From contig CM034233.1 in NCBI GenBank assembly GCA_019916065.1, forward strand, positions 50,735,947-50,799,946: 64,000 nucleotides of DNA, given 5' to 3'. Of this stretch, positions 10,289-20,961 are shown piece after piece (positions within the stretch are counted from its first letter, which is position 1; each line of letters opens with the position of its first letter). Under the pieces are notes generated by a model, which saw only the letters and a list, made by a program, of their open reading frames with translations, had not been told where the DNA came from and did no database searches. This DNA comes from Vitellaria paradoxa (taxonomy: Eukaryota > Streptophyta > Magnoliopsida > Ericales > Sapotaceae). The translations under genes and the position numbers were made by a program.

Positions 10289-13200
10289 TTAAGTCCCTAA
10301 TTTGGAATATAAGGGGGATTGGCCAGAATCCTTCTATCAGGAGACTCAAAAGTATTATTAAGTTACACCATCTTCAGCTGCTTTGTATTCTGGAGCCTTT
10401 TCTCTCAGCTGAGAAGATTGATTCTACAAGAGTCAAATTAGGCATGGAATCTGCTTTTGCTTCAGCTACTGGGAAAATTTGGGTTTTCTGGTCTCAACCA
10501 TTCAGTGTTCAAATTCTACATGATATGGGCCAGGTGATTCATTGTATGGTCAGCCACTACTCCTTTCCAGAGCCGGTATTTTTATCCTTTGTTTATGCTA
10601 AGTGTTCAGCACCATTACGCTTGGACCTTTGGGATGCTCTGATTACATTTTCTAGGGAAATTGACGGTGCTTGGATGGTTGGGGGAGACTTTAATGTTGT
10701 ACAGCAGCATTCTGAAGTGGTTGGGGGTCATCCTCAACTTCAATCAGCCATTGATGACTTTAATGTGACTCTTATGGACTGTGGACTTGAAGATGCTGGT
10801 TTTGAAGGGACTCCTTATACTTGGGCAAATGGTTTCACTAGGCGTAGATTGGACAGGGTAGTGGTTAATAATCAGTGGGGGAGACACTTTCCTGTGTTCA
10901 AAGTTTCACACCTCAACCGCACTGGATCTGATCATTCTCCTCTTCTATTATCCTGTGATTTAGGGCAGGCCCGGGGCCCGAGTAGATTCAAATTTTTACA
11001 TACCTGGTTGAAACATCCTGACTTGATGGAAATCATCAAACATAACTGGTCACTGCCCGTTTTCTCAAATGGTATGAGTGCTTTCCAGCAGAAACTTATA
11101 AGGCTCAAACATTGTCTTAAGCAGTGGAACAAAGAGGTATTTGGGAATGTCTTTAATAAAGTTCATGAGGCTGAACAAGAAGTACTTTACAGGGAGGGCT
11201 TATTTGATGCATCAAGCTCTGATCAGGATCGATCAGCTTTGCAATTGGCCAAAGCCAGGTTACTCCAAGCTTTATCCAGAGAGGAGTCATTTTTGAGACA
11301 GCAATCCCGTGTTAGATGGCTAAAGGAGGGGGACGCCAATTCCCGTTTTTTTCATGCTATGATTCGAAGGAAGCACCATATTCTTGGAGCCCATCGTATT
11401 CAGGGGAATGACGGTATGTGGATTACAGATACAGAGGCAATTGAGGCATCAGCAGTGTCCTACTTTCAGACTCTCCTATCTGGTGATGAGTCTACCTTCT
11501 CTGAGAGAGACTTTGACTTTATCCCTACTTTGGTAACTGAAGAGGATAATAACTCTCTATGTGGGCTCCCTTCGATCGAGGAAGTCCGTGAGGCTGTTTT
11601 CTCTATAGATTCTGATAGTTCTCCAGGCCCAGATGGTTTTTGTAGTAAATTTTACCAGGCTTGCTGGGAGGTGATTGGTATGGACCTTCATAATGCTGTT
11701 GTTGATTATTTCAGAGGATCTCCTATGCCCAGAGGTTTTTTAAGCACTCTTCTTGTACTACTGCCTAAAAAACCTTCTCCTACAACATGGGCTGATTTTA
11801 GGCCAATCAGTCTTTGTAATGTGAGTAATAAAGTCATTACTAAAATTCTGGTTTCCAGGCTTTCCTGCATTCTACCCCAGCTTATCTCTCCCTCCCAGAG
11901 TGGTTTTGTTCCTGGAAGATTGATCCACGACAACATATTGCTTGCCCAGGAGTTAGTTCATGATTTGAATAGAAGGACTCGAGGGGGTAATGTGGTGATA
12001 AAGCTGGATATGGCTAAAGCTTATGACAGGATGTCCAGGCCTTTTATTCTTCAGATGCTTCGGGCCTTTGGTTTTTCTGAGCAGTGGATTTCATTGATTC
12101 ACAGAGCCATTACGAACCCTTGGTTTTCTGTGATGGTTAATGGGGTTGCTAAGGGATTCTTCCAGTCACAGAGGGGATTACGACAGGGTGATCCTATTTC
12201 TCCTAGCCTCTTTATTATTGCAGCAGAATTTCTTTCCAGGAGTTTGGATAGATTAGTAGCTCGGTATCCCTCAGTTGCCTATGCTACAGGAGTTCCCATC
12301 ACCATCTCTCATTTGAGTTTTGCTGATGATATCATCATTTTTGCTAATGGGAGCAGAGATAGTCTTCGTCATTTCATGGATGTCTTACACAGATATGAGG
12401 CTATTTCAGGCCAACTCGTCAGTCAGGCTAAGAGTAGATATTATACTGGCAGATCGTCTACTGGTTCAAGAAGGAGTATTATTCATAATGTGACTGGCTT
12501 TCAGAGAGGTAATCTTCCTTTCACCTATCTTGGATGTCCCATTTATTTGGGTAATCTTAAGATTGCCTTCTTTGAAGATTTAGTGAGGAAGGTTAGAGAT
12601 AAGATCTCAGGCTTGGCTAATCGACTCCTCTCATTCGGGGGTAAGATTATTCTGATTCGACATGTCCTTTCCTCCATGCCTATCTATTTATTCCATGTCT
12701 TGAGGCCTCCATCAGATGTCTTTCACCAGTTGGAGCGATTATTTACCAAATTCTTTATGGGCCTCCTTTATGAAGGCTAAATATTGTTATGCTGATCACC
12801 CATATCTGGTTAATTTTACTTATCCTGCTTCCCCTCTATGGAGGCGCCTTTGCATTGTCAGGCTGACAGCTGAGCCCCTTATTAGATGGTTAGTTCGTTC
12901 AGGGAATTCCAGCTTTTGGTATGATTGTTGGGTGGGTTCTTGCCCACTAATTTCATTCAATCCTCTAGCAGCTTCTTCAGCTTCTGTATCTTCTTACTGG
13001 ACTGATACAGGGTGGGATAGGGAGAGGATTTTGGCTGAGCTACCCACTTCTATTGCTGAGCAGATATTCATGATTCCAACCACACAGCAAGGCCCAGATT
13101 TGATCAGATGGCGTCTATCATTAGATGGAGAATTCTCCCTTCGTTCTACTTGGGAGCACATTCGGACTTCTATGGAACCCAGGCCTGTTTATTCTTTCAT

Positions 13201-14227
13201 TTGGCAAAGGCACATTCCTATTCAGGTTTCCTTCTTTATTTGGCGGCTCCTTCATGGCTTTCTTGCTTTAGATGACTCCCTGGCAAGCAAAGGCTTTCAC
13301 ATGGTTTCAAGATGCATATGTGGATGTGACTGTGAGACCCTGAGCCACCTCTTTCTTCATTGCTCACTGACTCGGCAAGTTTGGCAGTATTTTTTTGGGA
13401 TGTTTGGGCTACACTTTTATGAGTTTACATCCGTTTCTACTATGCTACTTCATTGGCGTCGGTGTTCCCCTTCAGTGAGCCACATTAGGATTGTGGTTGT
13501 TTGCTACATACTGTGGCACATATGGAAGACTCGTAATGCTTGTAGATTTGACGGTATTTCCTTCCATGTTCAGCGAGTTATTCATAGTATTACAGCAGAT
13601 TTGCACCTTCTTGGTTTGGCATTGGGCTTTAAAGCATCACAACTTCGTGGAGATTCTTCTGTGGGGTTTGTGAGCTCTTTGAGAACACTGCCTTGCAAAA
13701 CCAGGACAGTGAGATTGATATCATGGCGGCGGCCTCTTGTGGGTTCTTTGAAGCTCAATGTAGATGGCTGCTCCCGTGGTAACCCGGGTCCCTCAGCTGC
13801 AGGCGGTATTCTTCGTGATCACTTGGGCAGAGTTGTGGGGGCATTTGGGCGATTTTTGGACCATTAGCCCATCATTCATGCTGAGCTAGTGGCCCTTCAG
13901 GTTGGATTGGAGATGGCCACTTCAGTTGGGTTCTCTTCTTTGATTGTTGAATCAGATTCCTCCACTGCTATTTCTTGGGTTACTTCCTGTAATTCAGGCT
14001 GTTGGGAATATGCTTATCTCTTGGCTCGGATTCGAATACTCTGTAAATCTGCACCGATTCAAATCTGTCATGTTTATAGGGAGGCCAATCAGGCAGCAGA
14101 CTTCATGGCTAATTGGGCATGCACTCATCAGCAAGATCAAAATTTCTTTGCACAGCGAGATCTTCCTCGAGGCATTTATGGTATACTTTCTCTTGATGCA
14201 GATGAGACTCCTCACCTTAGGACCTAG
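10285..14227 (+). pseudogene. LINE-3 ORF2 pseudogene with internal deletion
   Basis: ORF2 opens at ATG 10285 and stays open for 831 codons through the endonuclease and the RT (SFADD box present). At about 12753 a 158-bp stretch is missing compared with LINE-5. The junction shares two bases (TC) between the two sides, and the loss shifts the frame. The zf-RVT and RNase H parts continue in another frame from about 12755, with a CAG to TAG stop at 13865-13867. It could still yield an endonuclease-RT protein without zf-RVT or RNase H, but that is inference. Confidence 0.92.
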
Positions 14228-14512
14228 AGTTTTCAGTTTTTATCTTATACTTTGGAGGTCAGGTCCATGTCCCCCTCCTTATTTTTGTACTGTGGTGAGT
14301 CACCACATCCTATCTCTTATTTATCTTAGCTATTTTCATTACATTTGTAATGCGGTGAGTCACCGCTCTATTATTTTATTTCTTTATTGTTTTCCATCAC
14401 TTCTCTTGGAGGTAAGGTTTAGGTCCCCCTCCATCATGTACTCCTTTTTTCAATTATTAATAAACTGGTAGGGGTCCCTGCCAAACCCCCCTCCCGCTAA
14501 GGAGGTTTTTTC
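14228..14512 (+). other. LINE-3 3'UTR with hairpin modules
   Basis: Contains TGTGGTGAGTCACCACA at 14291-14307 (7-bp stem, AGT loop), a second GCGGTGAGTCACCGC, the two GGAGGT...CCCCCTCC modules and the terminal CCTCCCGCTAAGGAGG. Confidence 0.8.
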
Positions 14513-14529
14513 AAAAAAAAAAAAAAAAA

Positions 14530-14618
14530 CCCTGAACCCTGAACCCTGAACCCTAAACCCTAAACCCTGAACCCTAAACCCTGACCCCTAAACCCTAAAC
14601 CCTGAACCCTAAACCCTA
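14530..14618 (+). repeat. Telomere-type repeat tract T3 (left of Gypsy insertion)
   Basis: About 89 bp of CCCTGAA/CCCTAAA after the LINE-3 poly(A). It is interrupted by the Gypsy element and continues as tract T4 at 28502. Together T3 and T4 make one tract of about 310 bp. Confidence 0.95.
14614..14618. repeat. Target-site duplication CCCTA, left copy
   Basis: CCCTA lies immediately left of the first LTR base (TG at 14619) and recurs immediately right of the other LTR at 28502-28506. Five bp is the usual duplication length for Ty3/Gypsy integrases. Because the target is itself a repeat, an exact match alone is weaker proof than usual, but both boundaries fall precisely at TG...CA. Confidence 0.85.
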
Positions 14619-16330
14619 TGACCGCTCTCTAAATTGGTAGTGGCTCACTCTCAAGTATAAGAGGTCGGTCGTAGTCTTTTCTAGGTGAGTCCTAGGTCAT
14701 CTCCACAGGGAACAAAAGTGTGCCTAAGTGTTGGGAACCTTGTTTCAAAAACACTTGCAAAAATCTCAAAAAGAAAAGGTGAAAATCTTGTTTTGGGTTT
14801 TCGAATAAGTAATTGAAAATTCGATTTGAAAATAATTGGGAAAACGATTTGAAAGTTTAAAAGAAATACACTTAAACTAAGAATGACACCCTAAGGAAGC
14901 AACCAATTCAAACACCTAACAGAGTATGTGAATTACTTAAACACTTGGATTAATGGAGATACTTGGTTTTAACCTAGTCCTATAATGTCCTCGAAGGCTT
15001 GGACTTGAATATGAAATTAACTTAACCTAACCTTTACACATGTAAGATCAGGCCGAAAAATGCAACGTTAAAAAAAAAATCTTATTTCATAAAGAAATTG
15101 TAACTCCGAGGTCTTGAAGTCAAGTTCGAAATCACCGGGACATGGAATTAACCTCCGATTCACTTTCGTGTAAACGGGGGTCAATTGTATCACAGGGTTT
15201 CGTTTTCGAAAGAAATCAACCTAAAATTACAATTCTTATGTTATCATTCAAAAGATAATGAATTCATTTCAATTTGCTCTGTCCAAGTCCAAGACCTTCA
15301 ATTTCATTACGAACCTAGGTTAAAACCAAGAAAAGCCCTAGCCTAGCATAGCGAAAGTATAAGCAGAACAATTTGAAAAGAAAAACATCTTCAATATGCA
15401 ACAAACCACCAGAACGAAATAAATCGAAAAGGTTTAAAACAATTTTGAAAGCAAATCAATACAAACCAAGTCTACGAAACACTACGAAGCAAACATACCA
15501 GACAAAACACTTAAAACATGAGATTTTTATTAAAACGAACTAACAAATTAAAACTTACGCATGAATTGTACTACGAAAACAAGATTGAACTTGAACAATC
15601 CAAAGCGAAAGCAATGAGTCCCAATCCTTGGTGCAATTCGAATGTAATTTTTACATAAAACTCTTAGAAGAGAAAATCTGAACTATTCCTAGGGTTCCGA
15701 ACCTGTCCTTCTCAAAATTCTACCCTTTTATATTATTACAAAAGTCAAGGGTAAAATGGTAAAATTACACTCTAAATTTCCTGCTGGACTTGTGCTAGAA
15801 GGGTACCTATGGGCGCCCATGCTATAGGTGGGGCGCCCATGCTTGAGGTGTTTGATGAAGTCCTCAAAGAACAGGCAAAAATCAGCAGGCATAACCCTCC
15901 TCTGTGGGCGCCCATCTGATAAAGGGTGGGGCGCCCAAGGTCAGACAGGGGCGCCCATAGGTCTAGGTGGGGCGCCCATGTTGGCTGCTCTCCAACTGTT
16001 CGATGAAAGGCCTCTGAGAACCTGCTCCTCTCCCAAAATTAGCTCTCTGTGGGCGCCCATCTGCTATAGGGTGGGGCGCCCATGCTTCGGGTGGGGCGCC
16101 CATGCTTCGGGTGGGGCGCCCATGCTTCTGGTGCAGGTTATCCCACTTTGTTTCCTTGCTCTTTTGACCTTTCTTTTCATCCTCCTTCACCAAGTAAAGC
16201 ACCAAAACCTGCAAAAGTCCAAAAGCACATAAATTAGCTTCTTTCCTTAAAAGATAAGAGATTTATGTAATTAAAACACCTAAAACCATTCACATTATCA
16301 TAGTAAGTGTGCATTTTATGTGCTCAATCA
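14619..16330 (-). repeat. 3' LTR of the Gypsy element (left on + strand)
   Basis: 1712 bp. It differs from the other LTR by one extra 20-bp GGGCGCCC unit near 16090-16110, two extra A in the run near 15070, and by eye about six substitutions. So few differences in some 1.7 kb mean a recent insertion. Confidence 0.95.
15811..16121. repeat. Ten GGGCGCCC palindromes in the 3' LTR
   Basis: The 8-bp palindrome GGGCGCCC occurs ten times in about 310 bp, usually as GGGCGCCCAT and often preceded by GGTG. Three of the last copies form a perfect 20-bp tandem. The cluster lies in U3 in element orientation, where enhancers sit. The binding factor is unknown. Confidence 0.85.
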
Positions 16331-16345
16331 TACCCCCCAACCTAA
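16331..16345 (-). promoter_or_regulatory. Polypurine tract of the Gypsy element
   Basis: On the minus strand the bases next to the 3' LTR read AGGTTGGGGGGTA, a purine-rich tract directly against the LTR start TGATTG. This is the expected primer for plus-strand DNA synthesis. Confidence 0.75.
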
Positions 16346-17307
16346 ATATTGCTAGTCCCTAGCAATGTGTGCAATCAAACCATGAGGTGTAAGAACTAAT
16401 GCAAAGGCACCCACAACATGTAAGCTCTTATTCAAATCGAAATAAGACAAAATAAAAACTAACCAAGGTGATGTCCGTTTTCGTGGGAGACACACGACCA
16501 CACTTAGCGCGTGAGGCAAGCCCTTTAAACCCCTAGGTTCCCCCTAGTGGACGAGTAAGGTCTCGTGAGGGTTTGCAGTGATGCTACCCACAAACATCTA
16601 TGGTATGGTCTCAAGGTGTCAAAGAGTGATTAAGGTCAGTAACAAATCAAGTTCAAGCTTAACAAGTCACAAAACTTAAATATCATGTGTAATTCCCAAG
16701 TGCTAAGCATGAATGCATGCACTATCAAAGTTGGAAAAGCATGTGTGCAAAACAGTGTCATTTATTCAACAAGGTCTCGAGAGCATAATCGGAACTAAGT
16801 TTTGACTTCAAAAGCTCACAAGGTAGATCACTCATAGAAAGAAACTCACTCATTAAGGGTTCACTCATACCTATGAGCACACAATGCAATGCTCTCCTAG
16901 TTGCACACAACCACACGAATAAGTGAGTGAATTGAATTGAAGTCCCAATGCCATGCAATAGATTACACCACACAACCTACACAAGTCCACTACATGCACA
17001 CATAAGTATTGTTCACTTAGAATCTGCTAGGTCTTTGATCTGGTTGTAACTTGGCCATAGGTAGAGGCTAACAATGAAAGATATGGAAATCAAAGCACAT
17101 GTCTTGGGATAAAGATGTTCAAGTACGTACAAGTCCCAAACTACCCATTTCCTTTTTATACCTTAACCAACAACATGAAGCTTATTCACAAACTTACAAA
17201 GTACTTTTGGGACACTCTTAACAACTGCATTACAAAACATAAATCCTACAATTGAATAAACAAAAGGAATGAGAAAATATTTTTTTCTTTTTTTTTTTCT
17301 TCTCTTT

Positions 17308-17341
<34 letters not shown>

Positions 17342-18717
17342 ATCCCTTTGTTTGTTTTTTTTTTTTTTTTTTTGAAATGATGAAGAATGAACTATACAAT
17401 GTATAAATTCTCATCCCAGCACTCACCCTCAGTTGGCTCTCAAAAGCTTACATTCCCAACCCCACATTCCCAACTTAGACTTTGAGGCACTTTCATAGCC
17501 CAAGACATGCGAGGGTCAGGCTTAAAGTGTGTGAATGGGGTGCAGGGGACATTATGTGTGAGGCGAATCAAAAAGAGAATATTTTATATCACACACTTCA
17601 GTTTGAGGCTTCAAGTGGGTTCCTAGGACAATTTGATATCAAGAATGGATAAAAAGGCTCAAATTAACAAAGAGGGCCTAGCATCATGTTCTAAGCTCAC
17701 AAACAACTCATATGTGCCAAGTGAAACTCATGCAATTGTGTGAGATGCAATTAGTGCGTTGAAAACCAAAGTGAAGCATGAAAGAGCTGTGATTATGTGC
17801 AACCCCTCAAGAAAATAATAATAGGCTCAAAAGCTCACCATAGAGGTATAAGTCTCTACTTAGTCCAAAGATGCTCAATTGACCAATGTTACACAAAATT
17901 CACTCTTAAGCACATAAATTCTTCCATAATAGCCAAAAATCCACAAGGTCATGACACACTCAACTTAAATTAAGTTTCCTATCAAAGCTTGAACAAGACT
18001 CACTTATCCCTCTCTCACTCAAATTCACAATCAACCAAACCAAAAAGGGCCAGTATGCAAGTACAAATGTGCTAACTCATGTATGTAAGCTCAAAGATGC
18101 TCAAAATTTTGAAAAATTTGACAATTTTAGCATAAAGGGTCATCATGCGAACTCTACCCCCCAACCTAAACTAAACATTGTCCTCAATGTGAGAACTATG
18201 ATGCATATGTGGGTCCGTAGTGTGCAAAGTAAGCATGAAGATGATGAGCATAAAAAGCAATCAATATGTAACACATAAGCCAAGCATGCACCCAAAACAA
18301 GAATCCCCAGAAGGAATAAAGAACACCCCCCAACCTAGTTTCTACAGCACTTCCAACAACAACCAACAACATATAGCCAAGTGTTATGCTCAAAATGTAG
18401 AAACAGAAGGTAAAAAGGGTGGATATTACCTCAAGAGCTTCCTTATTTGAAGAAAAGAAAAAAAAACTATACAAGAGAAATGGTTAGAAAGGAAATAAAA
18501 GAAAAATAAAGGGAAAATAAGACAAGAGAAAGAGTTAGTACAAAAGAAGAAATAAAAATAATAGAAAAGAAAATAAGAGAAGAAAGTCAAGCTAAAAAAA
18601 ACATAAGAAAATACGAAAAAGAAAACTCAAATCTACTATGTACAAAGGCAACAAAGAAGAAGGGCTATCCAACACCCTCGCTATCCCATGCGTCCACAAA
18701 TCAACGAGCGGAACAAA
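16346..18717. other. Non-coding spacer between third ORF and 3' LTR
   Basis: About 2.4 kb with no convincing reading frame on either strand. It holds a long T-rich tract at 17280-17373 and otherwise A-rich unique sequence. Long untranslated stretches here are usual in Athila-like elements. I see no gene. Confidence 0.6.
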
Positions 18718-20034
18718 CTACGGGTTGTCCGGGCGATCAAAATATGGATCAGGAGGAGGTGGAGCAGTAGGACCCATAGCACGAAGAGCGACAAGAATCG
18801 AATCCAGAGTGACACCCTGAGATTCCAGAAGACAACGCTGGGCAGCTTGCTCCGCGGCAATCCTATCCAAGGATCGACGTTGGGCAGCTTGCTCCGTTTC
18901 CATATGTTGCAACCTATCATTCATACCCCGAAGAAGATCACGCTGTAACACGACGGCACGGGGACGGGGAGGAATATCCGGCACCGGTGGTGTAGAAGAG
19001 GTAGAAGGTCCCGCATCAGAAAAAGACGACTCACGCATACGCAATTGAGCGATGCGCCTGGCACCAGTAGACTCAGAGATCAGGACAGAAGGACGAACAG
19101 TGCGAGCGGTCTCATCAATAGTCACGTCGAATTGTGCCAAAAGTTCCGTGATGAGACCACCAAAAGGCAATACAGACCGGCCAGTAGTAACTCCCGCACG
19201 CTGAATGATAATGTCAAAGAGCACGGAAGCAAGGTCAATAGGAACGTCGGTAGCAATAGCATAAAGCAACAATGCCCGCTCACGACTAATCAAATCATCA
19301 TGGACAAACGGGAAAATCTGGCTACAAGATAGCTCATGAAGAACACGGTAGAAAGAGCTTAAGTTCTTTTTGGAAAACTGAGGAACAGGGCCCCAAGTCC
19401 TAAGAGCACCATCAGACAGAGCTCTAGCCAACATGTCACGGGAAGGGCGAGAATCCTCTGGGAAAGGGTACCCGGGGTCAGCCACCCGTGGAATATCTAA
19501 GAATGAAGCAATGGTGGATGCTTTGAAACGAAGACGCCGCCCCCGAACCCGCACAAGAATCTGTGAAACTCCCGAACCAGAAGGATAAACGTTGACATTA
19601 GAATAGAACTCCCGCACAAGCATTGGATCAGCGGAGGCACGGAAGGTCTTCGCTCTAACCCAACCGCGGCCAACGAGGATAGTACGAAGATCAGGAAAAT
19701 CGGGCAGTCGAATGCCCCGTTCACACAACACGAGCTTGTGGCTCCAATAACTATCAAACCATGCCTGGCGGTTCTGATTTCTAAACCGAGTATGATCAAA
19801 AAGCAATTCTTCCTCATCGTTGTCCATTACATCTTCAGAGCTTGAATTTTCAGGAGTAGTGGAGGAAACATTATCAGATGAATTAGCAACAACCTCCTCG
19901 GAAAGCTCAACCTCTTCACCCTCTGAAGAAGAAGAAGAAGTAGGTGGTGCAGGAGCAGGTCGCCTCTTAAAAGGAACATTATGAGAAGTTCCACCCAAAT
20001 CCCCCTTACGTGCATGTTTCCTTGCCCGTGGCAT
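18718..20034 (-). CDS. Gypsy third ORF (env-position plant transposon protein)
   Basis: A 438-codon frame from ATG 20034 (MPRARKHARKGD). The frame stays open upstream to 20193, but those codons look like leader sequence. The protein has a basic N-terminus and then a Ser/Glu-rich acidic stretch (about residues 25-75). A globular domain of about 250 residues follows, with GRGWVRAKTF and FLDIPRVADPGYPFPEDSR, typical of the so-called putative plant transposon protein found in Athila-like elements. A Gln/Ala-rich coiled-coil-like segment (RLQHMETEQAAQRRSLDRIAA) and a Pro-rich tail complete it. It sits where env-like ORFs occur in Athila, but I see no signal peptide or membrane anchor. Its function is unknown. 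Confidence 0.75.
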   Translation of the reverse strand: MPRARKHARKGDLGGTSHNVPFKRRPAPAPPTSSSSSEGEEVELSEEVVANSSDNVSSTTPENSSSEDVMDNDEEELLFDHTRFRNQNRQAWFDSYWSHKLVLCERGIRLPDFPDLRTILVGRGWVRAKTFRASADPMLVREFYSNVNVYPSGSGVSQILVRVRGRRLRFKASTIASFLDIPRVADPGYPFPEDSRPSRDMLARALSDGALRTWGPVPQFSKKNLSSFYRVLHELSCSQIFPFVHDDLISRERALLLYAIATDVPIDLASVLFDIIIQRAGVTTGRSVLPFGGLITELLAQFDVTIDETARTVRPSVLISESTGARRIAQLRMRESSFSDAGPSTSSTPPVPDIPPRPRAVVLQRDLLRGMNDRLQHMETEQAAQRRSLDRIAAEQAAQRCLLESQGVTLDSILVALRAMGPTAPPPPDPYFDRPDNP

Positions 20035-20961
20035 AGCTTTAAAACAGCCCAAAATACTCAAGCGCCACAACAACTCCAAGTTTCCAAACCAACAAAGAAT
20101 GTTCCTCACAAATGCCCAACAAATTAGACTCACCACTTGAGATTGGCAAAATATCAAACACGTGGTAGGCTCACGTTGGTTCCACTTGCACACACCTCAA
20201 AAATCAAATCTCCAAAGCTAAAAGCAACCTTCTTCCACCCAAAAGCATGTAATTAAGAGCACAACATCAAATAGCAATCTCTACCCGACTTGGGCATTTA
20301 CACAAACACTTGATACGCACCTTGCGAACATATGAGTAAATGAGTTGAAACTAAAGTCAAAACTCATAGCCCATGCACCACACAATGAATCTCCAACTTA
20401 CCTTCAAAAAGGAGAGAAGAAAAAAAAACAAAAAACCATGACTTCCACCATGCAACACATACCAAAAAATAGAAAGAACCAGCTGGTAAAAACAGCTTAG
20501 CACCACCAAAGGGAGCAGAAAAGCAGCTGAGATGGAAGAAGAAACATATAGACCAAAGGTGGGAAGATGAAGCTCACGGGTGAAGGGAAAGAGTAGACGC
20601 ACGGGTGTGTGCTGGAATGGCACGGGTGGGTGCTGGAATTAGAGGGAAAGAACAGTTTGATGAAGGTCACGTGACCTTGTAAAGAGGCACATGCCAGCTT
20701 GGGCGCCCATGTGGGAATGTGGGGCGCCCATCAGGGGACACGGGCGCCCATGCTATAGGTGGGGCGCCCCACTTGAGCTGAAACAGCAGAAATTTTTTTT
20801 TTTTTTTTTTTTTAAATACCAAAGTATAAAGAAGAGCAAGTCAAGACACAAATTGACACTCATTCATACCAGACTTCAAAACAAAAATTCTCTAATCTAA
20901 GACAAAACCAAACAAAACAAAAGGAAATAAACTACTATTTACAAACTAAGACTCTAGACTT
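20035..20961. other. Non-coding spacer between pol and third ORF
   Basis: About 930 bp without a supportable gene. It includes the internal GGGCGCCC cluster (20701-20769) and an A/T-run near 20790-20813, close to the end of pol. Confidence 0.6.
20701..20769. repeat. Four GGGCGCCC palindromes in the internal region
   Basis: Four copies of GGGCGCCC occur within 69 bp, with the same flanks as in the LTRs (GCCCATGCTATAGGTGGGG). They lie outside the LTRs, just downstream of pol in element orientation. This may be a piece of LTR-like sequence copied internally or an independent regulatory block. Confidence 0.8.

Larger units (their letters stand above)
7541..14529 (+). mobile_element. LINE-3: near-full-length but broken LINE copy
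   Basis: It starts in the CCGGC-rich 5'UTR, slightly shorter than LINE-5 and LINE-6, and ends in poly(A) at 14513-14529. Telomere repeats lie on both sides. ORF1 has one frameshift and three stops. ORF2 has a 158-bp internal deletion and a late stop. Nearly all of the rest matches LINE-2 and LINE-5 closely by eye, so the copy is recent. Confidence 0.95.

Noticed and set aside
15828..16232. Open frame of about 135 codons in the Gypsy LTR, repeated in the other LTR
   Set aside because: It consists mainly of the GGGCGCCC repeat units and differs in length between the LTRs through the tandem unit; no domain.
17163..17426. Lys-rich minus-strand frame near the T-rich tract
   Set aside because: It is only the translation of the A/T homopolymer region of the Gypsy spacer.
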